From Chitinispirillaceae bacterium (GTDB taxonomy: Bacteria; Fibrobacterota; Chitinivibrionia; Chitinivibrionales; Chitinispirillaceae), in the NCBI GenBank assembly GCA_016929415.1, contig JAFGIW010000226.1, positions 51,135 to 115,134 of the forward strand: 64,000 bases of DNA, written 5' to 3'. The notes under the pieces were generated by a model, which saw only the letters and a program-made list of their open reading frames with translations, did no database searches and was not told the DNA's origin. Positions 18,829 through 27,112 of the stretch are shown piece by piece. Made by a program: the position numbers and the translations under genes. Numbering within the stretch: the stretch's first letter is position 1; each line of letters opens with the position of its first letter.

Positions 18829-18857
18829 TAGAGACGCAGCGCGCTACGTCTCTACTA
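18826..18857. repeat. Perfect inverted repeat after htpG
   Basis: TAGTAGAGACG (18826-18836) and CGTCTCTACTA (18847-18857) form a perfect 11-bp stem around a 10-base loop CAGCGCGCTA. There is no T run, so it is not a classic terminator. Palindromes with GTAGAGACG arms occur dispersed in many bacterial genomes. Its first bases form the htpG stop codon. Confidence 0.7.
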
Positions 18858-18897
18858 CCGTTGACCTTCAACGCTTTGCCCCGAAGGACACGACAGT

Positions 18898-19686
18898 ATG
18901 GCCCCTGTCGCACTGATAACCGATTTCGGGATTGCCGACTGGTATGCCGGTGAGATGAAGGGGGCCATGCTGTCGGTATGCCCCGGCGTCACCATCATCG
19001 ATATCACCCATCATATTCCTCCCGGCGACATCAGAGGCGCCGCATTCACCCTTGCGGCATGCTACCGCACGTTCCCGGAAGGGACGGTCTTCTGCGTCGT
19101 GGTCGATCCCGGGGTGGGGAGCGGCCGCAGAGCGATCGCGGCGGACACCGGCAGGTACCGGTTCGTCGGGCCCGACAACGGGGTACTCTCGTGGGCCTTT
19201 CTGCAGGGAGCGAACCCTTCGGTCCGCATAATTGACAACAGCAACGATTTCCCCAATACGGCCGTCAGCGCCACCTTTCATGGAAGGGACATTTTCGGCC
19301 CGGTCGCCGCCCATCTGGCGCGGGGAATATCCTTTGCCGCAATCGGTGCAGAGACCGCCGAATATGAAAAAATCACGTTTCCCCGGCCAGTGGTTACCGA
19401 TGCGTCGATCACGGCGGAGGTGCTTGCGGTGGACCGGTTCGGCAACGCGGTGACTGCCATTGACGCGGCACTGGCGGAGCAGTTGAACGGCAGAGCGCTG
19501 AAACTTCACTTCAGGGGGACCAGCCATGCAATCGGCTTCGGCGGTTTTTTCCAGTCGGTTCCCGGCGGCGGGCTGCTCTGTTACCCGGGGTCGGCGGGAT
19601 ATCTCGAAATCGGCGTCAACGGCGGAAGCGCTGCGGAGCGTCTCGGATTAGCGGCCGGGGACCGTATCGAACTGCTGCTGAAATAG
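18898..19686 (+). CDS. S-adenosyl-L-methionine hydrolase (adenosine-forming), DUF62 family
   Basis: A 262-residue protein of the SAM hydroxide adenosyltransferase/fluorinase superfamily. Its motifs are ALITDFGIADWYAGEMKG, IDITHHIPPGDIRGAAF, VVVDPGVGSGRRAIA, FVGPDNGVL, FHGRDIFGPVAAHLA and, in the second domain, DRFGNAVT. The family hydrolyses SAM to adenosine and methionine with water activated by a conserved Asp-Arg-His set. The first seven bases after htpG's hairpin are not coding. Its 3' end overlaps the convergent LolA-like gene by 39 bp. Confidence 0.9.
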   Translation: MAPVALITDFGIADWYAGEMKGAMLSVCPGVTIIDITHHIPPGDIRGAAFTLAACYRTFPEGTVFCVVVDPGVGSGRRAIAADTGRYRFVGPDNGVLSWAFLQGANPSVRIIDNSNDFPNTAVSATFHGRDIFGPVAAHLARGISFAAIGAETAEYEKITFPRPVVTDASITAEVLAVDRFGNAVTAIDAALAEQLNGRALKLHFRGTSHAIGFGGFFQSVPGGGLLCYPGSAGYLEIGVNGGSAAERLGLAAGDRIELLLK

Positions 19687-20439
19687 GGTGCCGCCGCGCC
19701 ACGCCTTCCAGGAAATTGCAGGCGGCCGGGTAAATACAGCATCCTGTACCTTAACATTGATCCGCGGTTTCTTCAGCAGAATCGAATCGACCGACACTTC
19801 GGTGCCGATCGGTTCCGACACGGTTATTGCTGCGGGGAGCAGAGCATCGGACGTCAGCCTCCCGTAAGCAAAGACGGTTTTATCGGTCAGCGCTCCGGTT
19901 GAATCGAACATCTCGATAATCCGGCATTGAAACGAGTCGGCGTCAAAACCTGCACAGCACTCTCCGCCGTCGTCGAGCGGCAGCGAAAACAGCAGCAGGT
20001 CGCCGCTGTTGCCCCGGTAGATGAAATGCTTCTTGTCAATTGCACAAAGCCGCAGCAGCCTGAAGAGCGGGTCGACCCGCTGCCGGAGTTGGGGCCCGGG
20101 GGGGCCGGAGGTCTTCCAACCGGTTCGTTTTTTACGGTTGACGCCCCATGCCGCCGAATCACTGCTGAAAAAAAGAAATCTTCCCGGGGTCCGGTAGTCA
20201 TAGACGTTTCCCCGGCTGCGGTCGAAAACGACACTCCCCCGGCCTAGACGACGGGCGCCGCGATAGGTCTGATGCCGCTCGACGGAAGCGGTGAAGGTGG
20301 TGATCCGGCCGAGACGGTTCTGAAAACTGTCAACGACCGACAACGGTTCCCCTCCGACCGTGGCGCACCATGCGAAAGCTGTGCAGTGAATCGCTGCTAT
20401 TGACCTGCAAATGGCCTGAATCATATCATTTCTTATCAA
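19648..20439 (-). CDS. LolA-like periplasmic carrier protein
   Basis: A 263-residue protein with an N-terminal hydrophobic segment and a LolA-type core: VDSFQNRLGRITTFTASVERHQ then RGSVVFDRSRGNVYDYRTPG near residues 35-90. LolA-fold proteins ferry lipoproteins or other hydrophobic ligands across the periplasm. The remainder is less conserved and the protein is longer than E. coli LolA, so the cargo is uncertain. It overlaps the SAM hydrolase 3' end tail to tail and is divergent from the barrel gene at 20528. Confidence 0.6.
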   Translation of the reverse strand: MIRNDMIQAICRSIAAIHCTAFAWCATVGGEPLSVVDSFQNRLGRITTFTASVERHQTYRGARRLGRGSVVFDRSRGNVYDYRTPGRFLFFSSDSAAWGVNRKKRTGWKTSGPPGPQLRQRVDPLFRLLRLCAIDKKHFIYRGNSGDLLLFSLPLDDGGECCAGFDADSFQCRIIEMFDSTGALTDKTVFAYGRLTSDALLPAAITVSEPIGTEVSVDSILLKKPRINVKVQDAVFTRPPAISWKAWRGGTLFQQQFDTVPGR

Positions 20440-20527
20440 TTCATTACCGTGGGAGCCTTAATTGTACCATGCTTCACGGTAAATATATATTTCCAAATAA
20501 ATTGTCCCAACAACCCGGGGGTAAAAA

Positions 20528-21472
20528 ATGGCTTTGTTACGACGTGGTTTCTTTGTGGTACTGCTGACGTGTGCCCTGTTCTCTTCCTCATTCGGCATTG
20601 CCGGGGTGGGGATTCACTGGGGAAATGATTTTACCCTTCGGATGGAGGATGTGAAGCAGGAGTGGCTTGGATTTGAGAGCCTCACTATCGATACGGCAGG
20701 ACTCGGGCTGGGATTATTGCCTGCCGGAATGGCGGATATATCCGGAAAAGACCTGCCGATTTTTCTTTCACGCACCGATTGGCAAAGGTCATTGCTCAAC
20801 GGCGGCCTCAAAGTGTACGTGGATGTCATTCCCTTCATCGACGCGATCGAACTCTCCACGAACTTCGGACTGTGGCAGTATAAAGGAAGCATCTCCTACC
20901 CGACCGGACTAACCATGAAGAACAATGTCAATTATACCGATGTCCGCAACCCGGAAGATCTCTTCACCGTCGACTACGACACCATCCCCCTCACCCTGGA
21001 GGAATACGACATGGGGTTCGCCGGACTCCGCGAAACACCCTACATGAAACTGCAGTTCGACCTTACCGTTCGGAAATACATCGTCCAGTTCCCGAAGACC
21101 CTCAAGGTGCTCCGGCTTTACGGCGGAGGGGGCTTCAGCCTCAACTTCGCCACGCCGGTCCTTCACAGGGCGATTATCGAGGAGGCGCTCGGAACGACGC
21201 TTGAAAAAGCCTTCACCCTCGAAGGACTTGATGCCGATCTGTTCAGCAATGACGAATTGATGAAAGAGATACTCAAGGAGATCCTCGGCAGCATGATGAC
21301 CCCGCACTTCGGCCTCCATATCGACCTCGGCGTCATGCTCAAAATTCCGGTCATGCCGCTGGGTTTTTACGTCGACGGGAAGTTCCTGATCCCGTTTGAT
21401 GATATGGATCCGAATGTCGATCTGGGCGGTTTCGGGATCCTGCTCAACTCGGGCATCTGCCTGTCGTTCTGA
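20528..21472 (+). CDS. Predicted outer-membrane barrel or surface protein of unknown function
   Basis: A 314-residue protein with a clear signal peptide (FFVVLLTCALFSSSFGIAG). Alternating strands follow, rich in Gly and aromatic residues (LGLGLLPAGM, LRLYGGGGFSLNF, PHFGLHIDLGVML), and the C-terminus is LGGFGILLNSGICLSF, ending in Phe as many outer-membrane barrels do. No known family was recognised. It is a single-gene unit, followed by a good terminator at 21502. Confidence 0.6.
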   Translation: MALLRRGFFVVLLTCALFSSSFGIAGVGIHWGNDFTLRMEDVKQEWLGFESLTIDTAGLGLGLLPAGMADISGKDLPIFLSRTDWQRSLLNGGLKVYVDVIPFIDAIELSTNFGLWQYKGSISYPTGLTMKNNVNYTDVRNPEDLFTVDYDTIPLTLEEYDMGFAGLRETPYMKLQFDLTVRKYIVQFPKTLKVLRLYGGGGFSLNFATPVLHRAIIEEALGTTLEKAFTLEGLDADLFSNDELMKEILKEILGSMMTPHFGLHIDLGVMLKIPVMPLGFYVDGKFLIPFDDMDPNVDLGGFGILLNSGICLSF

Positions 21473-21501
21473 TGGACCGATAGAAGTCTGATTGTAGTAG
21501 A

Positions 21502-21525
21502 GGCCGGGATTGCCGGCCTTTTTTT
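21502..21525 (+). terminator. Rho-independent terminator
   Basis: GGCCGG/CCGGCC stem (21502-21507, 21513-21518) with a 5-base loop, followed by seven T. It ends the gene at 20528-21472. Confidence 0.85.
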
Positions 21526-21538
21526 ATTGCGAACCGGT

Positions 21539-24244
21539 TTACGGGTGCGGCGATTGCCCTGCTGCAGGTTCGGGCAGGCTTAATTCCGTTTCAATTGCGC
21601 CGATTGTGGTGGCAATCGTATAGCCGAACATCTTCCATACTCCGCCGATTATCAGGGGAATAAGTTCCGCCGGGGTGCCTGCCTGTACAGAGAGACAGCC
21701 CGAAAGGGCGGTATACAGTGCGCCGGTTACAATACCTGCAAGTGCGGCAAGGATGATCCGCCGGTTCAGGGGCGTCCCTCCGCATCCCGCCGTTACCAGG
21801 CCGCCGGTCAACCCGCAGATGAAAAGGGCCGCACCGAAAGGCAGGTAATGGACGAGCATCGCGAGCTGTTCAGGTGTAGGTAGCCGCAGGCTGGTGAGTT
21901 GAGCAATGAGCTGTTTGATTCCGGAAAACGTCAACGACAGGATTCCCTTAAAACCCGGGATGGTATCGTTAAACTGCAGATACCAGCGATCGATACCGTA
22001 GAGCGCTCCGGTCGCACAGAGGGTGATGGGAACCATATGCCGCCATCGGGAACGCATGGTTTGACGGAGCTCGGCCCGGTGTGTCATGCGGCGGCGGATA
22101 GTGAGGGGCCGGTTGTAGAATACGCCGAAAATCTTGTGTTCGAGCAGTGCGCCGCTTTCTCCGAATACCGGAACGGCATGGACCGCTTCGGTTGCCCAGT
22201 GTGCCGCCATGAAACGTGCAATGGTGGGGTAGCGGTAGGTCATCTGAATGGGAAAGGCGAGATAGCCGACATATTTTAAAAATCCGAGAACAACGGCGAT
22301 ATTGTAATCCTTGAAATTGCGTTCCCGTATGACAAGCCAGAGCACATAGAGGCCCCGTGCAAGCGATCCCGGGGAAATGGGGATCACCTGAAAGGCGCCG
22401 ATGATCACCAGCGCCGTTGCCGATGCCTCCTGCCAGGAAAGCTCAGGGTGCGTCAGAACGTACACCGCGGCAATGATAACCGATACCACCTGCGTGATCG
22501 GCAGCGTCATCACGTGCACCGCGAGGCTTTGAAGGTACTTTTGAATAAAGGGTTCCTGAAGCTGAGTGGCAATTTCCCGTGCATCATCGTGGGTCAACAT
22601 GCGTTTACGTAATCCTTCGTCAACCATTTCCCTCAACCACTCCTCACGCAATGAGGCATTGAAATAGAGGCGGAAGGGCCGGACGGCAATATACTCAACC
22701 CGCTTTTTGAAGTAACTCCAGGAGGTGAAAAATTTATGAAGCCCCGGCGGCAAAAGAGAAAAGGGAAGGTGGATGCAAAAGAGTCCCGGTGAACCGGCTA
22801 TTGTTTTGGCGGCAGCCTCGGTCAACCGCCCGTCCCGGTGCCATGAGATTGCCGCTTCGGCCATCTTGCCCTTGAGGGCCCGGATAAAATATGAGGGATT
22901 GGTCGGAATGCTGAAATAATGTTTGCGCCACATCCGGTGACCTATGCATTTACGGCATATCCTGCCCAGAAAGGGTACAAGGCCGAGGAGCCAGAAAATA
23001 AAGAGAAGAATAGGGCTCTTTTTCAGTGACTGAGCAAATCCTTCATCGATAATATTTTGAACCCGCCATCCGGTTACGGAGCTGCTCAGCATGGTTGACC
23101 AGAGTTGTCTGCTGAAAAGCAGGCGGAAATGGTTGTGGGTAATGTCGGGGAGTGAGTCGCGGTAGATCCGCTCGCTCTTTTCCAGCTCTTCAAGGAGCGA
23201 AAGAAGGTCGATGAATGAATCTTTATGCGCATCGATGAAGGATTTGAGCGTTGCAAGGCTGCCCCGGTCGAATTGCACCAGGCTTCCCCGCAACAGCCCT
23301 TGAAAAATGAGTTTGACGTCTCCGGGGCTCATGGGAAGAAAGGGGAGAAGCGCCAGCCCGGCCCGGAAATCCACGGCGATAAGCCCCTTTTCAGGCGTGC
23401 TGTCGGTTGAGAGCCTTTTAAGGCAGTTGGGTTGACTCTTCCAGGTTGACCATTCGTATTGACGGGCGAATTCATGGGCGCCCATCTCGTGCAGCAGCGC
23501 AACGAACCGGTGCATGAACTCCTTTTTGGCCCTGTACTCGGGGGAACCAAGTTGGGCGATGTCCACCTTTTTCCCCCGGTCCCATTTCGACAACAGATCC
23601 ATACGGTTGTCGACCTCGAGCTGCCAGGTTCTTCCCTCGACCCAGTCGCTCAGTTCACCGCAGCTGCCCAGTGTCGAATCGACAAAGGTGGCGTGAATGC
23701 CATTGACCGATGCACGGTCGCCGAATCGGGACCGGGCTGCGCGCTGTATCAATTTCTGCCACAGCGCGCCGCAGCGGGCCGCAACCGGGTTGGTCTGGAG
23801 CTGAAAGGATCCTTGAAAACCGATCGCGAAAAGCAGGTTGCGGAACATCCGGGAAAAGCCCGATGGCGGAATAAATATTTTCATCGCATAGGTATTTCCC
23901 GATGCGATACCTGTGGGGCGGTCTGTTTTGATGTCGAGAATTATAACTTTATATACCTGACCTGCAAAACCGCCGCCGACAGATCGCTCAATTTTCAGCG
24001 TGACATCCATGGTTTTTGCCGGAGAATCGACCGTGGTCATAGTGTAGGTGAGTTGCCGTCCCTCATCGTACTGTCCGACTTTCATGGGACGATGAAGGTT
24101 ATAGGTTAAAAATTGTTTTTCCAGATCGCTGCACACTGCCGCCGAATAGCTCGATTCCATAAAAAGAATGGTCTTTCTAACTGGTAAAGAATCTAAATAA
24201 CCGATTTCCAGGGAATGAAAATAGTATTTTTCATTCCGATACAT
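21539..24244 (-). CDS. Kinase-like fold protein fused to a polytopic membrane region
   Basis: A 901-residue protein. The N-terminal ~300 residues resemble a protein-kinase-like fold: a glycine-rich SVGGGFAGQVYKVIIL followed by YAMKIF (candidate Gly loop and ATP-binding Lys) and later GLIAVDFRAGLALL, which could take the place of the DFG strand. No clear HRD catalytic loop is visible, so activity is doubtful. From about residue 410 to the end there are at least nine hydrophobic segments, among them ILLFIFWLLGLVPFLG, VVSVIIAAVYVL, ALFICGLTGGLVTAG and IILAALAGIVTGALY. I do not recognise the family. The start is the first ATG; one at codon 29 is an alternative. It is divergent from the HIT gene with only 40 bp between. 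Confidence 0.6.
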   Translation of the reverse strand: MYRNEKYYFHSLEIGYLDSLPVRKTILFMESSYSAAVCSDLEKQFLTYNLHRPMKVGQYDEGRQLTYTMTTVDSPAKTMDVTLKIERSVGGGFAGQVYKVIILDIKTDRPTGIASGNTYAMKIFIPPSGFSRMFRNLLFAIGFQGSFQLQTNPVAARCGALWQKLIQRAARSRFGDRASVNGIHATFVDSTLGSCGELSDWVEGRTWQLEVDNRMDLLSKWDRGKKVDIAQLGSPEYRAKKEFMHRFVALLHEMGAHEFARQYEWSTWKSQPNCLKRLSTDSTPEKGLIAVDFRAGLALLPFLPMSPGDVKLIFQGLLRGSLVQFDRGSLATLKSFIDAHKDSFIDLLSLLEELEKSERIYRDSLPDITHNHFRLLFSRQLWSTMLSSSVTGWRVQNIIDEGFAQSLKKSPILLFIFWLLGLVPFLGRICRKCIGHRMWRKHYFSIPTNPSYFIRALKGKMAEAAISWHRDGRLTEAAAKTIAGSPGLFCIHLPFSLLPPGLHKFFTSWSYFKKRVEYIAVRPFRLYFNASLREEWLREMVDEGLRKRMLTHDDAREIATQLQEPFIQKYLQSLAVHVMTLPITQVVSVIIAAVYVLTHPELSWQEASATALVIIGAFQVIPISPGSLARGLYVLWLVIRERNFKDYNIAVVLGFLKYVGYLAFPIQMTYRYPTIARFMAAHWATEAVHAVPVFGESGALLEHKIFGVFYNRPLTIRRRMTHRAELRQTMRSRWRHMVPITLCATGALYGIDRWYLQFNDTIPGFKGILSLTFSGIKQLIAQLTSLRLPTPEQLAMLVHYLPFGAALFICGLTGGLVTAGCGGTPLNRRIILAALAGIVTGALYTALSGCLSVQAGTPAELIPLIIGGVWKMFGYTIATTIGAIETELSLPEPAAGQSPHP

Positions 24245-24284
24245 TTTTATTTATTGTATATATATTCCTTCGAAAGGATATTCA

Positions 24285-24803
24285 ATGGATAACCTCTGGG
24301 CGCCGTGGCGTATGGGATATATTCAGAATGTCGACAAAAAAGATGAAGGGTGCATCTTCTGCACCAAACCGGCCGCAACCGAAGACCGCAGCAACCTTAT
24401 CCTCCACCGCGGCAAACATGTTTTCGTCCTGATGAATCTCTTCCCTTACAATAACGGTCATCTGATGGTGATCCCGTACCAGCATGCATCGGACATCCTC
24501 GCCCTGCCGCCCGAAACAGCCGCGGAACTCTGGTCCAAGCTCTGTTTAAGCAAACAGGCGCTTTCGGCGGCGTTTCATCCCGATGCTTTCAATATCGGCA
24601 TGAACATCGGCCGCACCGCGGGGGCGGGAATCGACCAGCACGTTCATCTGCACATCGTCCCGCGATGGAACGGCGATACCAATTTTATGTCGGTGATCGG
24701 AAAGACCAAGGTTATATCACAGGGAATTGAAGAAACCTACGATCAACTTTTGCCTCATTTTAATGATGTTGCAGGCAGCACTTCGGCATCCCCGCCTTCA
24801 TGA
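24285..24803 (+). CDS. HIT-family nucleotide hydrolase/transferase
   Basis: A 172-residue HIT protein. It begins NLWAPWRMGYI, as AP4A phosphorylase/Fhit-type bacterial HIT proteins do. It carries a CIFC pair (zinc or structural), NLFPYNNGHLMVIPY, and the catalytic triad HVHLHIVPRW near residue 112. The family cleaves nucleoside polyphosphates or AMP conjugates. Ribosome site AAAGGA lies eight bases before the ATG. The last 49 bp overlap the convergent LpxH-like gene. Confidence 0.9.
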   Translation: MDNLWAPWRMGYIQNVDKKDEGCIFCTKPAATEDRSNLILHRGKHVFVLMNLFPYNNGHLMVIPYQHASDILALPPETAAELWSKLCLSKQALSAAFHPDAFNIGMNIGRTAGAGIDQHVHLHIVPRWNGDTNFMSVIGKTKVISQGIEETYDQLLPHFNDVAGSTSASPPS

Positions 24804-25525
24804 TAGCGCAGAAGCGAGAGTTTTCCGTTGCACATGGTTGCATAGGTATAGTATTTGAGCCAGGATCCGAGATTGCAGTAAATTCCGCAAGGGTATTCGA
24901 TCAACTCGGGCAGATGGATATGTCCGTAGATCACCATATTATGACCCCGTGCCAATTCCGTTTGTGCGCATCGGCGATACTCTTCACGGAATTTTTCGGC
25001 AAGCGGTCTGTTGAGGTACTTTCTGCTCGACCTGGAAAAGAAACTCCCGAGCGGTACTCCGATGTCGGGATGGAGCAGTTTGTAGATCCGCTGGTTGACC
25101 GGATTACGCAGCAGCTTTTTCAGGACCCGGTACCCTGTGTCCCGTTTGATAAGCCCGTCGCCGTGATAGATATAGACCCGCTTCCCCTGTATTTCCCTGG
25201 AGATTTCTCCGGGATAGAGGCGTATCCCCATGGTTTTCTTGAGGAAGGGCCCCAGTGCAAAATCATGGTTTCCGGCAAGGTAATGGATCGTCACACCATT
25301 GTCGATAAGATTCCATAGATGATGCAGCACTGCAACATAGTCAGGCCGGATTGCATGCCGGTACTCCACCCAGAAATCAAAGAGGTCACCGACAATGTAC
25401 AGTTCCGACCACCCGGTCGCTTCCTGATCGAGAAAGTTGAAGAAAAGACGCTCCCGGTCCCCGTACCCCGGAAGATCAATTCCGAAATGGGCGTCGGAAA
25501 TAAAACAGACTTTTTTTGAATTCAC
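24755..25525 (-). CDS. LpxH-like UDP-2,3-diacylglucosamine pyrophosphohydrolase-family metallophosphatase
   Basis: A 256-residue calcineurin-like metallophosphatase. Metal-binding motifs are SDAHFG, VGDLFDFW, AGNHDF, YHGDG and YGHIHLPEL. The WVEYR following GDLFDFW is typical of the LpxH/YbbF group, which removes UMP from UDP-2,3-diacylglucosamine in lipid A synthesis; a substrate-diverged relative is possible. The start is a GTG at 25525 with no obvious ribosome site. It overlaps the HIT gene 3' end by 49 bp and stands behind the acidic-protein gene and its terminator. Confidence 0.75.
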   Translation of the reverse strand: MNSKKVCFISDAHFGIDLPGYGDRERLFFNFLDQEATGWSELYIVGDLFDFWVEYRHAIRPDYVAVLHHLWNLIDNGVTIHYLAGNHDFALGPFLKKTMGIRLYPGEISREIQGKRVYIYHGDGLIKRDTGYRVLKKLLRNPVNQRIYKLLHPDIGVPLGSFFSRSSRKYLNRPLAEKFREEYRRCAQTELARGHNMVIYGHIHLPELIEYPCGIYCNLGSWLKYYTYATMCNGKLSLLRYHEGGDAEVLPATSLK

Positions 25526-25551
25526 CGGTCAGGATAATTTGACAAGTAAAT

Positions 25552-25577
25552 AAAAAGGGCGAACTCGCTGTTCGCCC
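25552..25577 (-). terminator. Rho-independent terminator for the acidic 61-residue gene
   Basis: A perfect 8-bp stem, GGGCGAAC/GTTCGCCC (25557-25564 and 25570-25577) with a 5-base loop, is followed on the minus strand by five T. It lies 40 bp downstream of the small acidic gene. Confidence 0.85.
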
Positions 25578-25617
25578 CGGTTGTTCAAGGCTTTCAAATC
25601 CGGATGCGGGAGTCTCA

Positions 25618-25803
25618 TTACTCCCACAGATCGTCGGCGGTATCGAGGTCACTAGCCATGTCACTGAAATTAGCATTCTCATCGTGGATCGTGCCGAAAT
25701 TCAGCTCCCGCATATCATCCTCGTCGTCCAGATCGTCGTCCAGATAGCGCTCATCAACGTCGCGGAGAATCTCGTCCGCATCAAACTGTTCATCCAGGAT
25801 CAT
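25618..25803 (-). CDS. Small acidic protein of unknown function
   Basis: A 61-residue protein in which about 40 percent of residues are Asp or Glu (RYLDDDLDDEDDMREL in the middle), without Cys, membrane segments or a signal peptide. It has an excellent ribosome site (GAGGTGATACACC before the ATG) and its own terminator at 25552, so it is very likely expressed as a single unit. Function unknown; such acidic proteins can act as chaperone-like, cation-binding or DNA-mimic proteins. Confidence 0.75.
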   Translation of the reverse strand: MILDEQFDADEILRDVDERYLDDDLDDEDDMRELNFGTIHDENANFSDMASDLDTADDLWE

Positions 25804-26230
25804 GGTGTATCACCTCCCCCGTGAATAAGTGGTTGTTGTTATTTTTGCAGTTCAAATAATAATGAATTCTGGCAAAGGTGTCAATACTTTTTTTCGCATT
25901 TATGAAATTTATTCTGATTCCCTTTATGCATCAATTGGTTGCAGAATACTTTTCACGTCACGTCCTGTTTCCCGGTAATGGAAACCTTCCCCTCATTATC
26001 TGATGATAATTTCGAAAACAGCTTCAGGTTTATTGCAGCATTTTCCGGATTATCCGCCTCTTGCCGAATCCTGCCCATCTGTTTAATTTTATGGTGTGCC
26101 GGATGAGGCTCCCGCTCTCATTTCAGGAGCGTATAGCATATGCCGCGATGTGGGGGTCGCCAATTACCAGATGCAAACGCTCGAAAATACATGTACTTCT
26201 TTCGGGCACCTGCGGCTGCAATCACTTTCC
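25804..26230. other. Non-coding stretch between the acidic gene and the DUF58 operon
   Basis: I see no gene. The part next to 25803 is AT-rich and should hold the promoter of the acidic gene. Short open frames on the plus strand from 26061 run into the antisense of the DUF58 gene and lack ribosome sites. Confidence 0.5.
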
Positions 26231-27112
26231 TTACCTCCCCAGCATCCGCTCCCGTTTTCTGAAGAACTTCACCAGTTCATCCACGTACTCCGATCCGGTG
26301 GAGATCGGGATCTCGTCGATGCCATTGCTTTTGAAGATCGACGACGCCTTTTCCCTGCGCGCCCGCATGGTTTTCGCGTAGTGGTTCCTGAAGGCAGCGC
26401 TTCCGGAGTCGACGAGCATGGTGGCGCCGCTCTCGGCGTCTTCCAGTTCGACAAGACCCACGTCGGGAAATTCCATCTCCCGCGGATCGCTCACCGGGCA
26501 GGCGATCAGGTCGTGACGTCGGCCTGATATGCGCAGTGCGGTTTCAAAGGGGGGGGCCATAAAGTCCGAAACGAGGAACACGACCGCTTTCTTCGTCTGG
26601 ACGCGGTTGAGGAATTGCAGCGCTTTGTCGATATCCGTCCCGGGATGCTGCGGTTTGAAATAGAGCAGTTCCCTGATTACGTACAGAACGTGGTTGCGCC
26701 CCTTCTGGGGCGGGATGTACCGCTCGACCTCCGAGGAAAAAATGATCAGGCCGACGCGGTCGTTGTTCTTGATTGCTGAAAAGGCAAGGAGGGCGCAGAG
26801 CTCGACGCCTATCTCACCCTTGAATTTATTCACCGTGCCGAAGCTGCCCGATGCCGATGCGTCAACCATAAGCATGACGGTCATCTCCCGTTCTTCGATG
26901 TGCTTCTTTACGTAGGGTGTTCCCATGCGCGCGGTGACGTTCCAGTCGATCGACCGGATGTCGTCGCCGTCGACGTAGCCGCGCACCTCGGAAAACTCCA
27001 TGCCTTTGCCTTTGAAGGCGCTGTGGTAACCGCCGGAAAGCAGCGAGTCGACCACCCGTTTGGTGGTGATTTCGATGCGTCGCACTTTCTGAATGAGTTC
27101 TTTCGGGATCAT
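26231..27112 (-). CDS. DUF58 / vWA-fold protein of the MoxR cluster
   Basis: A 293-residue DUF58 protein: VVDSLLSGGYHSAFKGKGMEFSEVRGY and GDDIRSIDWNVTARMG are diagnostic, followed by the vWA MIDAS motif DASAS (MLMVDASASGSFG). DUF58 proteins partner MoxR AAA+ ATPases in chaperone-like assembly of metalloenzymes or envelope complexes. The ATG overlaps the upstream TPR gene by 4 bp (ATGA), and moxR is two genes upstream in the same direction. Confidence 0.9.
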   Translation of the reverse strand: MIPKELIQKVRRIEITTKRVVDSLLSGGYHSAFKGKGMEFSEVRGYVDGDDIRSIDWNVTARMGTPYVKKHIEEREMTVMLMVDASASGSFGTVNKFKGEIGVELCALLAFSAIKNNDRVGLIIFSSEVERYIPPQKGRNHVLYVIRELLYFKPQHPGTDIDKALQFLNRVQTKKAVVFLVSDFMAPPFETALRISGRRHDLIACPVSDPREMEFPDVGLVELEDAESGATMLVDSGSAAFRNHYAKTMRARREKASSIFKSNGIDEIPISTGSEYVDELVKFFRKRERMLGR

